61,958 nt of DNA from Oligoflexia bacterium (GTDB lineage: Bacteria > Bdellovibrionota > UBA1018): assembly GCA_903895855.1 (NCBI GenBank), contig CAITVN010000094.1, forward strand, positions 1-61,958, written 5' to 3'. A program made the translations under genes and the position numbers. The number at the start of each line of letters is the position of its first letter. Within the stretch, counting starts at the first letter, position 1. Below are positions 54,730 to 61,958 of the stretch, in pieces. A model generated the notes under the pieces. The model made no database searches, was not told where the DNA came from, and saw nothing but the letters and a program-made list of their open reading frames with translations.

Positions 54730-54798
54730 AACAATTTCTGGCTTGCGATGACAGTGAGCTCGAGTTACAAACGGGTTTCACATGCACCGGTTTATTGT

Positions 54799-54874
54799 GG
54801 GGGTGTAGCTCAGTTGGTAGAGCGTTTCCATGGCATGGAAAAGGTCCTCGGTTCGACTCCGTGCACCTCCACCA
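54799..54874 (+). tRNA. tRNA-Ala (GGC)
   Basis: 76 nt with encoded CCA. Acceptor GGGGGTG/CACCTCC (one G-T pair), anticodon stem TTTCC/GGAAA with loop ATGGCAT (anticodon GGC), T-arm with one mismatch. Confidence 0.93.
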
Positions 54875-54876
54875 TC

Positions 54877-54900
54877 AAAAAGGGATCTGATCCCTTTTTG
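54877..54900 (+). terminator. Intrinsic terminator of tRNA-Ala
   Basis: AAAAAGGGA, 5-nt loop TCTGA, TCCCTTTTT, directly after the tRNA CCA. Confidence 0.85.
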
Positions 54901-55051
54901 ATGCTGACCGCGTCACACGATATTTCTTAACAATTCATTTATCTGCTGTAGTTCGTGGGAATTTTTGTGTCTGATGCAATTTTATTTGAGAACGCTTCTT
55001 GACTCGGGACATTCGTCGAACCAGCAATTATTGAATTAATGGACAACTGGC

Positions 55052-55106
55052 GTACCTTAAAGAGTACAATACTATCTTGACAGGATTGTACCTTAAAGAG
55101 TACAAT
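55052..55106 (+). promoter_or_regulatory. Promoter with twin operator of the HigBA-type pair
   Basis: Two exact 19-bp copies of GTACCTTAAAGAGTACAAT (55052-55070 and 55088-55106), each with the inverted ends GTAC...GTAC. A -35 TTGACA (55077-55082) and -10 TACAAT (55101-55106, 18-bp spacer) overlap them, as expected for autorepression by the antitoxin complex. ATG is at 55121. Confidence 0.75.
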
Positions 55107-55120
55107 GAAACTGAGGAATC

Positions 55121-55459
55121 ATGGAAGAGTCAATCTCCAAAAAAGTTATTGCAGAATTTTTCAGAACGGAAGCAGGCAATGAGCCGGTACGGGACTATTT
55201 GAAGGCCTTGGGTCGACCGGTTTCTTCGGAGATTGGGGCTGACATTGGAACAGTCGAGAGATGCTGGAAACTTGGAAAACCCTTAGTTGATCAACTGAGA
55301 AAAGCAAGTGGATCAGGCACCGAACCGATCTATGAGGTGAGGCATACCGTAGTTGGCAAAGAGTATCGAACACTCTTTTTTGTTTTTAAAAACCGGATGG
55401 TTTTAACGCACATATTTCAAAAGACAACTCAAAAAACACTAAATTTGAAATTGAAGTAG
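55121..55459 (+). CDS. HigB/RelE-type toxin (Gp49-like, DUF891)
   Basis: 112 residues with the RelE-fold Gp49/HigB pattern: KKVIAEFFRTEAGNEPVRDY, LGKPLVDQLRKASGSGTEPI, YEVRHTVVGKEYRTLFFVFK, RMVLTHIFQKTTQKT. Such toxins cut mRNA on the ribosome. GAGGA precedes the ATG. It is followed, 46 bases on, by the antitoxin gene, the toxin-first order usual for HigBA. A tRNA gene upstream hints at acquisition near a tRNA. Confidence 0.85.
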   Translation: MEESISKKVIAEFFRTEAGNEPVRDYLKALGRPVSSEIGADIGTVERCWKLGKPLVDQLRKASGSGTEPIYEVRHTVVGKEYRTLFFVFKNRMVLTHIFQKTTQKTLNLKLK

Positions 55460-55505
55460 CCTGGTCGAGAATGAAAAAATGGGTTTCTGAAGAAAGAAGG
55501 AAAAA

Positions 55506-55799
55506 ATGAAAAATAAATACGCAGGCTCTAGTTTTGAGAGCTTTCTTGAAGAAGAAGGAATTGTCGAAGTGGTCGATGCATCTGCAGTAAAACGCGCATT
55601 CGTAATCGAACTCGAGAAGCGCATGAAGAAGATTCATAAGAATAAGACAGCATTTCGAGATGCACTAGGAAGTCCCACGACTGCTGCGCGTCTCTTTAGT
55701 GAAAATCCGGGAACCGCACTTGAGACGATCGTCAAGGCCGCGGCCATCGTTGGATGTGAATTAGAAATTCGCCTTAAGCCTAAATTTGGGTTGCGTTAA
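55506..55799 (+). CDS. HigA-like antitoxin (XRE-type HTH)
   Basis: 97 residues. A helix-turn-helix-like stretch with KNKTAFRDALGSPTTAARLF and ENPGTALETIVKAAAIVG, suited to bind the twin operator at 55052-55106. A helical N-terminal part (ESFLEEEGIVEVVDAS) probably contacts the toxin. GAAGGA precedes ATG. The XRE assignment is by pattern; the toxin-antitoxin pairing rests on context. Confidence 0.75.
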   Translation: MKNKYAGSSFESFLEEEGIVEVVDASAVKRAFVIELEKRMKKIHKNKTAFRDALGSPTTAARLFSENPGTALETIVKAAAIVGCELEIRLKPKFGLR

Positions 55800-55861
55800 A
55801 AATATACTGCAGGAATACACGAGAATAGCAGGCTGTCTGGCGAAACAAGGAGTCATTTTAA

Positions 55862-55880
55862 GGTATCAAATTATGATACC
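55862..55880. other. Small palindrome after the HigBA-type pair
   Basis: GGTATCA-AATTA-TGATACC, perfect 7-bp arms. It lies between the antitoxin stop and the minus-strand gene end; function unclear. A similar TTTGATAC is found at 55923. Confidence 0.4.
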
Positions 55881-55929
55881 TAATTGGAATTTATGGGTCA
55901 ATTTTTGCGGCTGAGATCAAAATTTGATA

Positions 55930-56712
55930 CTACTTAGCTTGAAGTGCTTCGCCTGCTCCTGACGAGACTGACGCTGGTGGGGTTGCTGGCGCCTGGCCCT
56001 GGTCGGGAGTTTCGCCCAGTGAAATTAGCGCGATTTTCGCTTTGAGTGTGAGGTCAGCATCGGCTGGTTCAATTTTCGACGCGAGTTTGCGGGTTTTTTC
56101 GAGTAAGTCGCCATTCTTTTTTTGATCAGGCTGTATTTGGGCGGCAAGCTGAATGAAGGCCAGTTTTTCTGTCATTTGACTATCGTTAAGAAGTTCGATT
56201 GTCTTCAAGGCCGAATCGTAGCTGCTTTGCGGATCAGACTGTAGGGTATTCCACGCTCTTTCTGCCCATTGTGGGGTTGGCGCATATTTTGTAAACTGTC
56301 GGTGTTGAATCGCGAAGAGCATTGCCCAAGCCTTACCGTAACGGGTTTTTTCAAAGTAAGGACCCAAGTCTCTAAGTGCTTCGTTGAGTTCGCGGTCGGT
56401 CTCGGTATAGTCTCGCACCCCCTTTGGAATGCCTGCGGTTTGAAGCGTGACTTCATTCTTTATCGTAGCTGTTGATGTCTGAGTAGGTGAGAGGTGAGCC
56501 GGAGTCTTTGCAGCTGGTACACCGGTTTGGGTCGGAGAACCGAATAACACTAGGTGTTCATGCACGGCGAAAGACGGATACGGTCTTCGCCAAGTGCCGA
56601 TGATGACGTATGAGAGAAAGAAGAAAAAGGCGAGGGCAAAAAATCCCATGACGAAGTGTATTTCTTCAGGGCGTCTACTTTGTGATGATGAGAGCTGTGA
56701 AGCCATTTTCAT
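55930..56712 (-). CDS. Membrane-anchored helical/TPR-like protein, unknown
   Basis: 260 residues. One transmembrane helix near the start (VMGFFALAFFFFLSYVII) and a Pro/Thr-rich linker, then helical repeats (about 100-235: LNEALRDLGPYFEKTRYGKA, TLQSDPQSSYDSALKTIELL, KLAFIQLAAQIQPDQKKNGD) resembling TPRs. A 30-residue C-terminal Ala/Pro tail follows. It is co-oriented with and 12 bases after the lipoprotein gene at 56725, probably one operon. No family recognised. Confidence 0.7.
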   Translation of the reverse strand: MKMASQLSSSQSRRPEEIHFVMGFFALAFFFFLSYVIIGTWRRPYPSFAVHEHLVLFGSPTQTGVPAAKTPAHLSPTQTSTATIKNEVTLQTAGIPKGVRDYTETDRELNEALRDLGPYFEKTRYGKAWAMLFAIQHRQFTKYAPTPQWAERAWNTLQSDPQSSYDSALKTIELLNDSQMTEKLAFIQLAAQIQPDQKKNGDLLEKTRKLASKIEPADADLTLKAKIALISLGETPDQGQAPATPPASVSSGAGEALQAK

Positions 56713-56724
56713 GCTTGGTTTGCT

Positions 56725-57924
56725 TTATGGTTTTACAATCTCGCAATTGTATTCGCTTAAAGGACTTGTTCTTGTGCTCGCGTTGCCAAAGATGCCATCT
56801 TCTTTTGCTAGATTTCCTTGTTTTCCTGAAAAATTGGTCAGCGCACTTTTCCAGGCGCTTGGGGTGACCGGGCTGACGACCCCTGTAGCAATATTAACTA
56901 GGTGAAAGGGTGCCTGGGCTTTCGGGTAAAAGACGGCGTATTGTCCACTTTGAACCTTGATCGGAGAGTTGGCTAGGTCGCCGCGCTTTTCGTAATCGTC
57001 GGCGATGACGTTCGCCATGGCAATGGTGAGAGGAGTCAATACGAAGTCTCCGCTCATTAAGTTCACGGTTCTGAAAACTGTTTCGTAGTTTACCAAAGCT
57101 TGAGGTACTTGCAGTCCGTTGGCTGCTGTGAGTTTCTGAAAAACTGAAAAGTGTGAGCGATTGGCTTCTGTTATTCCGGCATTTCGGTGGTAAAATCCGG
57201 TCACCCAGTACTCGTTTTCTAGATAGGTTCGGGGCGTTCCGTAAGTGATTAGCGGTCGGTAGCCCTTGAGAGAAGTCATCCAATGAGGGGTTAGGGTGCC
57301 CGTCGACTTAGAAGCAGGGTGGTCGAGGTAAATGAAATCAGGAAATCCTAAGTTGCCGTCAAAAAAAACAGAAAGCTTGTTGATACCAATGAGCGAGTTT
57401 GAGGCTGAAACGACCTTGAGTTTTAGATTATTGTAAGGCGCCACTGATTGAAGCGCTTGCCTAAATTCGCCATGAAGTGAGGACAGAAAAGGATTTTGAA
57501 TACTATCGGGGGTTTGTATGAGTACATGGTTCTTGAGGAGTTTTGCCAACTTGTACGCAGCATTGTCGATGAGTGCCGTTCGTCGTTTTGAGGTGTCGTC
57601 GCAAGAGTCGTACGCAGAAATGGTTAGAATGATATTGCCGTCTTTGTCTGCGAGTGCCGCAAACTCTTTGAGGGCTTCTTCTGTTTGACTCGACAATCCA
57701 GCTGGTGCGAGGTTTAAATCAGGGGTTGGGCTAGGTGTTGGGGGTGGGGCGGTATCAACTGCTTTTGCAGCGGCAGTGGCCCCTGTGATCTTGCCTGTTG
57801 AACTTGAAGGTGCAGTGGGCTGTGCCCCGTCATCGCACCCCGAGAACTGAGGGGCTATTAGAATCACTGCGATGGTTAGACACCAATAACCCCAAGAATT
57901 TTTGAAACCCGTTTCCCCGATCAT
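56725..57924 (-). CDS. Lipoprotein, unknown function
   Basis: 399 residues with a lipobox signal (ILIAPQFSGCDD). After a Pro/Thr/Ala-rich linker comes an alpha/beta-like region (about 95-340) that resembles a periplasmic ligand-binding or ATPase-free domain: VLIQTPDSIQNPFLSSLHGE, IGINKLSVFFDGNLGFPDFI, LDHPASKSTGTLTPHWMTSL. A short C-terminal end has NCEIVKP. It precedes the TPR-like gene with 12 bases between. Confidence 0.7.
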   Translation of the reverse strand: MIGETGFKNSWGYWCLTIAVILIAPQFSGCDDGAQPTAPSSSTGKITGATAAAKAVDTAPPPTPSPTPDLNLAPAGLSSQTEEALKEFAALADKDGNIILTISAYDSCDDTSKRRTALIDNAAYKLAKLLKNHVLIQTPDSIQNPFLSSLHGEFRQALQSVAPYNNLKLKVVSASNSLIGINKLSVFFDGNLGFPDFIYLDHPASKSTGTLTPHWMTSLKGYRPLITYGTPRTYLENEYWVTGFYHRNAGITEANRSHFSVFQKLTAANGLQVPQALVNYETVFRTVNLMSGDFVLTPLTIAMANVIADDYEKRGDLANSPIKVQSGQYAVFYPKAQAPFHLVNIATGVVSPVTPSAWKSALTNFSGKQGNLAKEDGIFGNASTRTSPLSEYNCEIVKP

Positions 57925-57961
57925 AGATTAGAGTTTCTCGTATTCTGCGGTTGCCGTCTAT

Positions 57962-57979
57962 TGTGTCGAGCCCGACACA
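57962..57979. other. Perfect 7-bp hairpin upstream of the ROK gene
   Basis: TGTGTCG-AGCC-CGACACA, between the divergent lipoprotein and ROK genes; may be an operator or short hairpin. Confidence 0.35.
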
Positions 57980-58068
57980 GTTGAAATGACCCACTTGGAT
58001 TTGAGTCAAAGCCGTTTTTGCTCAGTTACAGCTTGTCTTTTAGGGTGGCTAGCGAGATTCTGAGGGGC

Positions 58069-59013
58069 ATGAAACGGTCAAAACGCGCGAAAAACAGTGA
58101 CAAGGTGCTTTCGTTTGATCTCGGTGGCACAAAACTAGGGGCAGGACTTTTTGAGGTCGTGTCGATCGTGAATCAAAAGCAAGTTGCGGCGCCGGTAAAG
58201 CTACTGACCCACGAGCAAATTCAAGTCGATTGGTCGCAAGGCACTCAAGGTGTTCTCGCACAGTTTCACGAGTTGGGTCGGCTGGTTTGCGAAAAGGCAG
58301 GGGCCTCAATGGCTGATGTCGCCTCGGTCGGTTTAGCCTCGGCCGGGCCGATTAATACGCTCAAAGGCACGATACTCAATCCTATAAATTTTGCAGGAGG
58401 AGCGATTGCTTCGCACGCAGTGAATTCGCAGTTTCGGCAATGGGCAATTGTGAAAGATCTTGTTAAGTTATTTAAAAAAGAAGTCGCATTTGAGAATGAT
58501 GCCGCTTGCGCAGCCCTCGGTGAACAAGCACAGGGGGTAGCTAAAGGCTGTGATGATTTTTTGTTACTCACCTTGGGTACGGGCTTAGGTACGGCGATTG
58601 TCAACCAAGGGCGTTTAGTCTCGGCTCGTTCAGGCCTTCACACTGAGGCGGGGCATTTCGTCTTGAGCTTGAGCGACACTGCACCGCTATGCAATTGCGG
58701 CACGAGGGGCTGCGCTGAAGCCTACCTCTGTTCTAAAGGATACGCGGCTGTCGGCGAGGCCGAGTACGTTAGGCGTCTTACTCAATTCATTCGAAGTTTT
58801 GCCGTGGTTTTTGCGCCAAAGCAAATCGTGATCGGCGGTGGATTTGGTTCAAAAGTCTTTCTTGAAATCGAATCGAAGTTGAAATTAGGCGTCGCTGAGG
58901 CGCTCAGCGGGTGGAAAGAAAGCGGCGTGAGTTTGCCTAAGATCGTTGCCGCTAAGTTAAAAAACGAGGCAGGGTTAGTGGGCGCCGCGGTTTTAGCTTC
59001 GCGAGGGTTGTAA
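58069..59013 (+). CDS. ROK-family sugar kinase/regulator
   Basis: 314 residues from ATG 58069 (GAGGGG upstream; the 58018 start has none). Phosphate-binding SFDLGGTKLGAGLFE, the ATP-side LTLGTGLGTAIV, catalytic-region EAGHFVLSLSD and the zinc cluster CNCGTRGCAEAYL of ROK proteins. It lacks an N-terminal HTH, so it is more likely a glucokinase/sugar kinase than a repressor. The substrate is unknown. Confidence 0.9.
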   Translation: MKRSKRAKNSDKVLSFDLGGTKLGAGLFEVVSIVNQKQVAAPVKLLTHEQIQVDWSQGTQGVLAQFHELGRLVCEKAGASMADVASVGLASAGPINTLKGTILNPINFAGGAIASHAVNSQFRQWAIVKDLVKLFKKEVAFENDAACAALGEQAQGVAKGCDDFLLLTLGTGLGTAIVNQGRLVSARSGLHTEAGHFVLSLSDTAPLCNCGTRGCAEAYLCSKGYAAVGEAEYVRRLTQFIRSFAVVFAPKQIVIGGGFGSKVFLEIESKLKLGVAEALSGWKESGVSLPKIVAAKLKNEAGLVGAAVLASRGL

Positions 59014-59456
59014 AGTGAGTGACCAAACCAAGTAGTGCAATGGTCCGGAAACTAAATTCAAGTTTTTTTGGCCTGAGCCGAGAGGTGTCATAGGCTTTTC
59101 TGTTATTTTTCAGATGACCTGCGTGAGATGTGACCAAACCAAGTAGTATCCCTACATGGAAGTCTCCGGTGTTACGCTGTAACCCAGCACCTCATCATGT
59201 CTATCGGAAATAAGAGTCTAGAACGCGGACTAGTAAAACCAGTAACCGGACTACGATAGAAATGGTCCGGCAACTTGATTCAAGCTTTTCTAGTCTGAGC
59301 CGAGAAGAATAACAGGTTTTGCTGTTATTTTTCATACGAATCACCCCCTTTCTTGTAAGGAGAAGGGGTAGTTCCGTCTACTCTACTTGGTTTGGCTCAT
59401 TGCTCTAACGCAAGAGCCAAGCCAAGCAGAGTTTAAACCTTTTCATTTCTTAAAAT
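59014..59456. repeat. Repeat-rich non-coding region
   Basis: Contains two imperfect 75-bp direct repeats (59039-59113 and 59261-59334), two exact copies of GTGACCAAACCAAGTAGT (59019-59036, 59130-59147) and an inverted relative (59383-59399). There are hairpins CCGGAC/GTCCGG (59246-59270) and CCCCTT/AAGGGG (59345-59368). No plausible ORF fills it. Both 75-bp copies end in CTGTTATTTTTCA, like short terminators. Confidence 0.75.
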
Positions 59457-59474
59457 TTGCGTGACGATCTCACC

Positions 59475-59852
59475 ATGGCGCAAAATGTAAATTCGAAAGT
59501 CGTTGGGTTGTTGATTGCATGGGGTCTCTGGGCTGCTCTTTTCTTGGAACAGACTCATGCACAGATTGATCCCCAGTGGTTTTACGAAATTGAGCAAAAC
59601 GGAAAAATCGCCGGAGTGATCTATGCGCCACCGCGCTCAGCTGGTGGGCAAGAGTATGCCGAACACTGGGTGGTGTTTTCAAATTACGTGTACCCTAACG
59701 GTAAGAACAAGGTAGAATCTCGAATTCGGGCGCAGCGTAAAAATCCTTACGCAAGCGAAAAAGATTTTTTGACCAAGTATGCAATTCCGCCTGGCGGAAA
59801 ATACATTCGGGTGAATTCGTCTGAGTTTTCGCAGTTTCCGGTGCAGCGGTAA
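59475..59852 (+). CDS. Small exported protein, unknown
   Basis: 125 residues from ATG 59475 with a signal peptide (VVGLLIAWGLWAALFLEQ, cleavage near THAQI). The mature part is beta-like (KIAGVIYAPPRSAGGQEYAE, HWVVFSNYVYPNG) with a KYIRVNSSEFSQFPVQR end. An upstream TTG at 59457 is also open. It is convergent with, and adjacent to, the 581-residue protein gene. No family recognised. Confidence 0.65.
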   Translation: MAQNVNSKVVGLLIAWGLWAALFLEQTHAQIDPQWFYEIEQNGKIAGVIYAPPRSAGGQEYAEHWVVFSNYVYPNGKNKVESRIRAQRKNPYASEKDFLTKYAIPPGGKYIRVNSSEFSQFPVQR

Positions 59853-61598
59853 CTATTTTTTCTCAGGAGTCGCCGCCGGTACGCGCTCGCCGGGTTTGAG
59901 TTGGGGTAGTCCGACTAACGCGCGGTTCATGGGTGTGGCCCACTCAAGGTTGTCAACGCGCTGTTTGTTGCGTTCGATTTTGCGCGAGACTATGTGAAAA
60001 ATGGTACCTGGCCAAGCCGCGTGAAAAACATCGGTGCCTTCGTCTAAGTATTTTGGATCAGGCGTTGCGTATTTGAATTCTAACTTCGATGATTTGCTGA
60101 CTCCTTGAAAACCGAAAGAGCCGAAGGGTTGCAGACCGGGTTTTTTGGAGGAGGGAGATGAGCCAGATGCCGCTGGTGATTTGTATGACATCATTGGCAT
60201 GTTGGGTAATTCTCTTTTTCCTACGGCATCGATTTCAGCGACGGCCGCTTGGATTTGTGGTGAAATGCCACCTAGTGCTTGAGTCAGGGTCGCCGCGGGG
60301 TCGGCTGAGCTGGCTAGTTTTCTTGCGAAATCTTGTGCAGACAGGCCTGTCACTTTTTGGATGAGTTCATTGTTTTTCTTTGGTTCAGTATTTAAAACTT
60401 TTATCGCGTGGCGGTCTAAATTGTTTGCGGTGGCTGAGTTACTCACTCCGTCGAGAAGACGGCCAGAACTGTCAAATATTTCACCTGCAGCGCCGGGCCC
60501 GGTTGACCCAGATGCCTTAGATTGCCCTGATTTTGCAGAGATTCCGGCTGTGCCACCTACGCTGATGTCGCTGCCGATCTTTGCTTTGGTATTGGCGGCA
60601 TCAATGTATGCTTGTTGGCAACTAGTAAGGATGGTGTCATTGGTTGATTTGAGTCGGTTGATCTGGGCACACGATTCTTTGTATGAGTTGGCTTGTTTTA
60701 CGATACTGTAAGTTTTTGCCCCCACCATCGCGGTGTGAGCTGCGAGCGCTGCGCAGGAAGCAATTTTTTCTGCTTGTTTTTTTGCTGCAGCTTCGCTTGT
60801 CTCTTGGGCGGCTTGTTTAAGCCCTTCGTCGGTAGCAGCTTTTGCTGCCTCTTCTGCTGTCTTTTCAGCAGCTGTTGCTGCGGCCTTTTCAGCAGCTGTT
60901 GCTGTGGCCTTTTCAGCAGCTTTTTTTGCGGCCTCTGCAGCGACTTTTGCTGCAGCCGCTTCAGCGGCCTTTTTTGCAGCCTCTTCAGTGGCTTTTTTTG
61001 CCGACTCTTTTAGGGACTCTTTCCCTGCCTCTTCAGCTGATTGCATACCGAGTTTTTGAAAGCCCGATGACGCCATCATTTTAACTCCCTCGGTTGCGAT
61101 GCCGCCCATCAGAGTTGCCATTGGGTCAAACTTATCTTGTTTAATTTGTTGGGTAATCGATAGGCCCAGGTCGATTCCTTCTGCTGAATACGATGAGATG
61201 GAGCAGGCAGCGGTTGTCCAAGGGTAGGCGTCAGCTGCCCCGCATGCCACCCCACAAAAAGTCGCAGCCGTCGCATTTACTATAATGCTGGTGCCATCCA
61301 GCCATTGGGCTAGGTCTGAGTTGTTTCTCGATTCGCATAGGGTGCCGGCTTGCCCCCAGGCATTTGCATAGTTGGCGTAGTCTTGATCAGTGCAGAAGCC
61401 GTTACCTTTTTTTCCGCTCTTGGCGTCAGCGACGTAGCTTTTGTAAGCGTCACACGTATCGTCACATTCGTCGGCGAGTAGTTGAAGCGAATGAGAAAAA
61501 CAGAAGAGGCAAAGAGTAACTACCAAAAATGTGCTACTCAATGGAGTCAATTTTATTTTAGATGACATAGAACTTTGTTTCGGTAATTTTGTCGCCAT
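59853..61598 (-). CDS. Exported protein with Ala-rich helical repeats
   Basis: 581 residues. A signal peptide (LSSTFLVVTLCLFCFSHSLQ) is followed by a Cys-rich part (about 44-140: DECDDTCDAYK, FCTDQDY, CGVACG). A long Ala/Lys/Glu-rich helix (about 187-280) has repeats such as AAEKAAATAAEK, mirrored at DNA level at about 60820-61040. After a linker comes a C-terminal module (about 520-575: DVFHAAWPGTIFHIVSRKIE), which may be an effector or binding domain but is not recognised. GAGGCAAAT precedes the ATG. Confidence 0.75.
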   Translation of the reverse strand: MATKLPKQSSMSSKIKLTPLSSTFLVVTLCLFCFSHSLQLLADECDDTCDAYKSYVADAKSGKKGNGFCTDQDYANYANAWGQAGTLCESRNNSDLAQWLDGTSIIVNATAATFCGVACGAADAYPWTTAACSISSYSAEGIDLGLSITQQIKQDKFDPMATLMGGIATEGVKMMASSGFQKLGMQSAEEAGKESLKESAKKATEEAAKKAAEAAAAKVAAEAAKKAAEKATATAAEKAAATAAEKTAEEAAKAATDEGLKQAAQETSEAAAKKQAEKIASCAALAAHTAMVGAKTYSIVKQANSYKESCAQINRLKSTNDTILTSCQQAYIDAANTKAKIGSDISVGGTAGISAKSGQSKASGSTGPGAAGEIFDSSGRLLDGVSNSATANNLDRHAIKVLNTEPKKNNELIQKVTGLSAQDFARKLASSADPAATLTQALGGISPQIQAAVAEIDAVGKRELPNMPMMSYKSPAASGSSPSSKKPGLQPFGSFGFQGVSKSSKLEFKYATPDPKYLDEGTDVFHAAWPGTIFHIVSRKIERNKQRVDNLEWATPMNRALVGLPQLKPGERVPAATPEKK

Positions 61599-61931
61599 AT
61601 TTGCCTCAACTATCTATCGGACAGTTATTTGCTAAACCGTAATCATTACGATGTTGTTTTTAACTTTACCGCTTACCGTTCACGATCTGTAGTTGTGTCG
61701 AAAATGAAGCAGGTTGTTTTTCGTGAAATTCGCTCGAAAGTGGTCGTAAATGCGGCTTTTTTCGTCAAATGCTTGACCGATGTTAAGGTTTCTTCTCTGT
61801 GTAGATACTTCTTCGCCGTGCGCGATGAATCGCTGGTGCGGGGGCGACGGCCATCGGCCCATTCGCGGGGCGACATTTTAGGGGGTAGGTGAGAGCGTTA
61901 TTCTGTGTTTCCCTTTGGTTTACACCCCCCC
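61599..61931. other. Upstream region of the Ala-rich protein gene
   Basis: No gene is supported; short frames on both strands lack ribosome sites. It should contain the promoter of the 61598 gene. Confidence 0.4.
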
Positions 61932-61958
61932 TGATTTCGGAAAGCAATTCCGAAATCA
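61932..61958. other. Perfect 11-bp hairpin at the window end
   Basis: TGATTTCGGAA-AGCAA-TTCCGAAATCA. Whether a T-run follows lies outside the window; a terminator or operator is possible. Confidence 0.5.

Noticed and set aside
59039..59334. CRISPR array
   Set aside because: Only two diverged long repeats, far apart and with no regular short spacers or cas genes.
61629..61892. 87-codon frame and overlapping minus frames upstream of the Ala-rich gene
   Set aside because: No ribosome site, no recognisable motif, and two mutually exclusive frames of equal quality.

Overview
The window looks like a chromosomal piece of a Gram-negative bacterium, most likely Bdellovibrionota or a deltaproteobacterial relative. 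This is inferred from many signal-peptide and lipobox proteins, an HD-GYP protein with a pseudo-receiver, a DUF222-like HNH nuclease, secreted metzincin/M64-like proteases, genetic code 11 and moderate G+C. No rRNA or species marker is present, so the lineage is only a guess.

Layout. 1-4.9 kb: the 3' part of a huge surface protein (near-identical Ig-like repeats plus two LamG-like lectin domains), an AAA/DUF4143 ATPase and a cytochrome b561-type protein. 4.9-13.1 kb: an accessory, decaying region. It holds two inverted truncated ends of one IS3-family element (about 4.91 and 12.66 kb), a Na/Pi cotransporter, remnants of a DUF4143 ATPase, an IS4-type transposase, a group II intron maturase with intron domains V-VI and a serine recombinase, a secreted protein with 24 CxxC motifs, an unknown gene and a PIN-domain toxin-antitoxin-like pair. 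13.1-14.7 kb: an N-terminally short MFS transporter and tRNA-Glu. 14.9-41.5 kb: ordinary chromosomal genes, including aldo/keto reductase, aspartokinase, M64-like protease, acyl-CoA dehydrogenase, a SulP-STAS-cNMP fusion, aminotransferase, an M23-like lipoprotein, an HD-GYP protein, a FecR-like protein, a GT39-type transferase, a DUF2279 protein, a phosphoesterase, a MOSC protein, tRNA-Pro and a matrixin-like protease. 41.6-51.1 kb: glycan/envelope functions (four SAM methyltransferases, GT2, flippase, a large polytopic protein), interrupted by a striking 338-bp nested palindrome. 51.2-54.9 kb: the peroxide-stress locus oxyR<>ahpC-ahpF with an OxyR-type site, then tRNA-Ala. 55-55.8 kb: a HigBA-type toxin-antitoxin pair with twin operators. 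55.9-62 kb: unknown lipoprotein/TPR-like genes, a ROK sugar kinase, a repeat-rich non-coding stretch, and two secreted proteins, one with an alanine-rich helix.

How the genes work together. The clearest functional unit is OxyR/AhpC/AhpF (peroxide sensing, peroxidase, reductase). The 44.5-51.1 kb minus-strand genes form a probable glycan assembly operon. The best candidates for undescribed biology are the nested palindrome at 47677-48014, the repeat cluster at 59014-59456, the CxxC-repeat protein at 8670-10154, the PIN pair at 11376-12354, the extended intron domain V at 8543-8614, and the FecR-like gene whose signal peptide starts upstream of any standard start codon.
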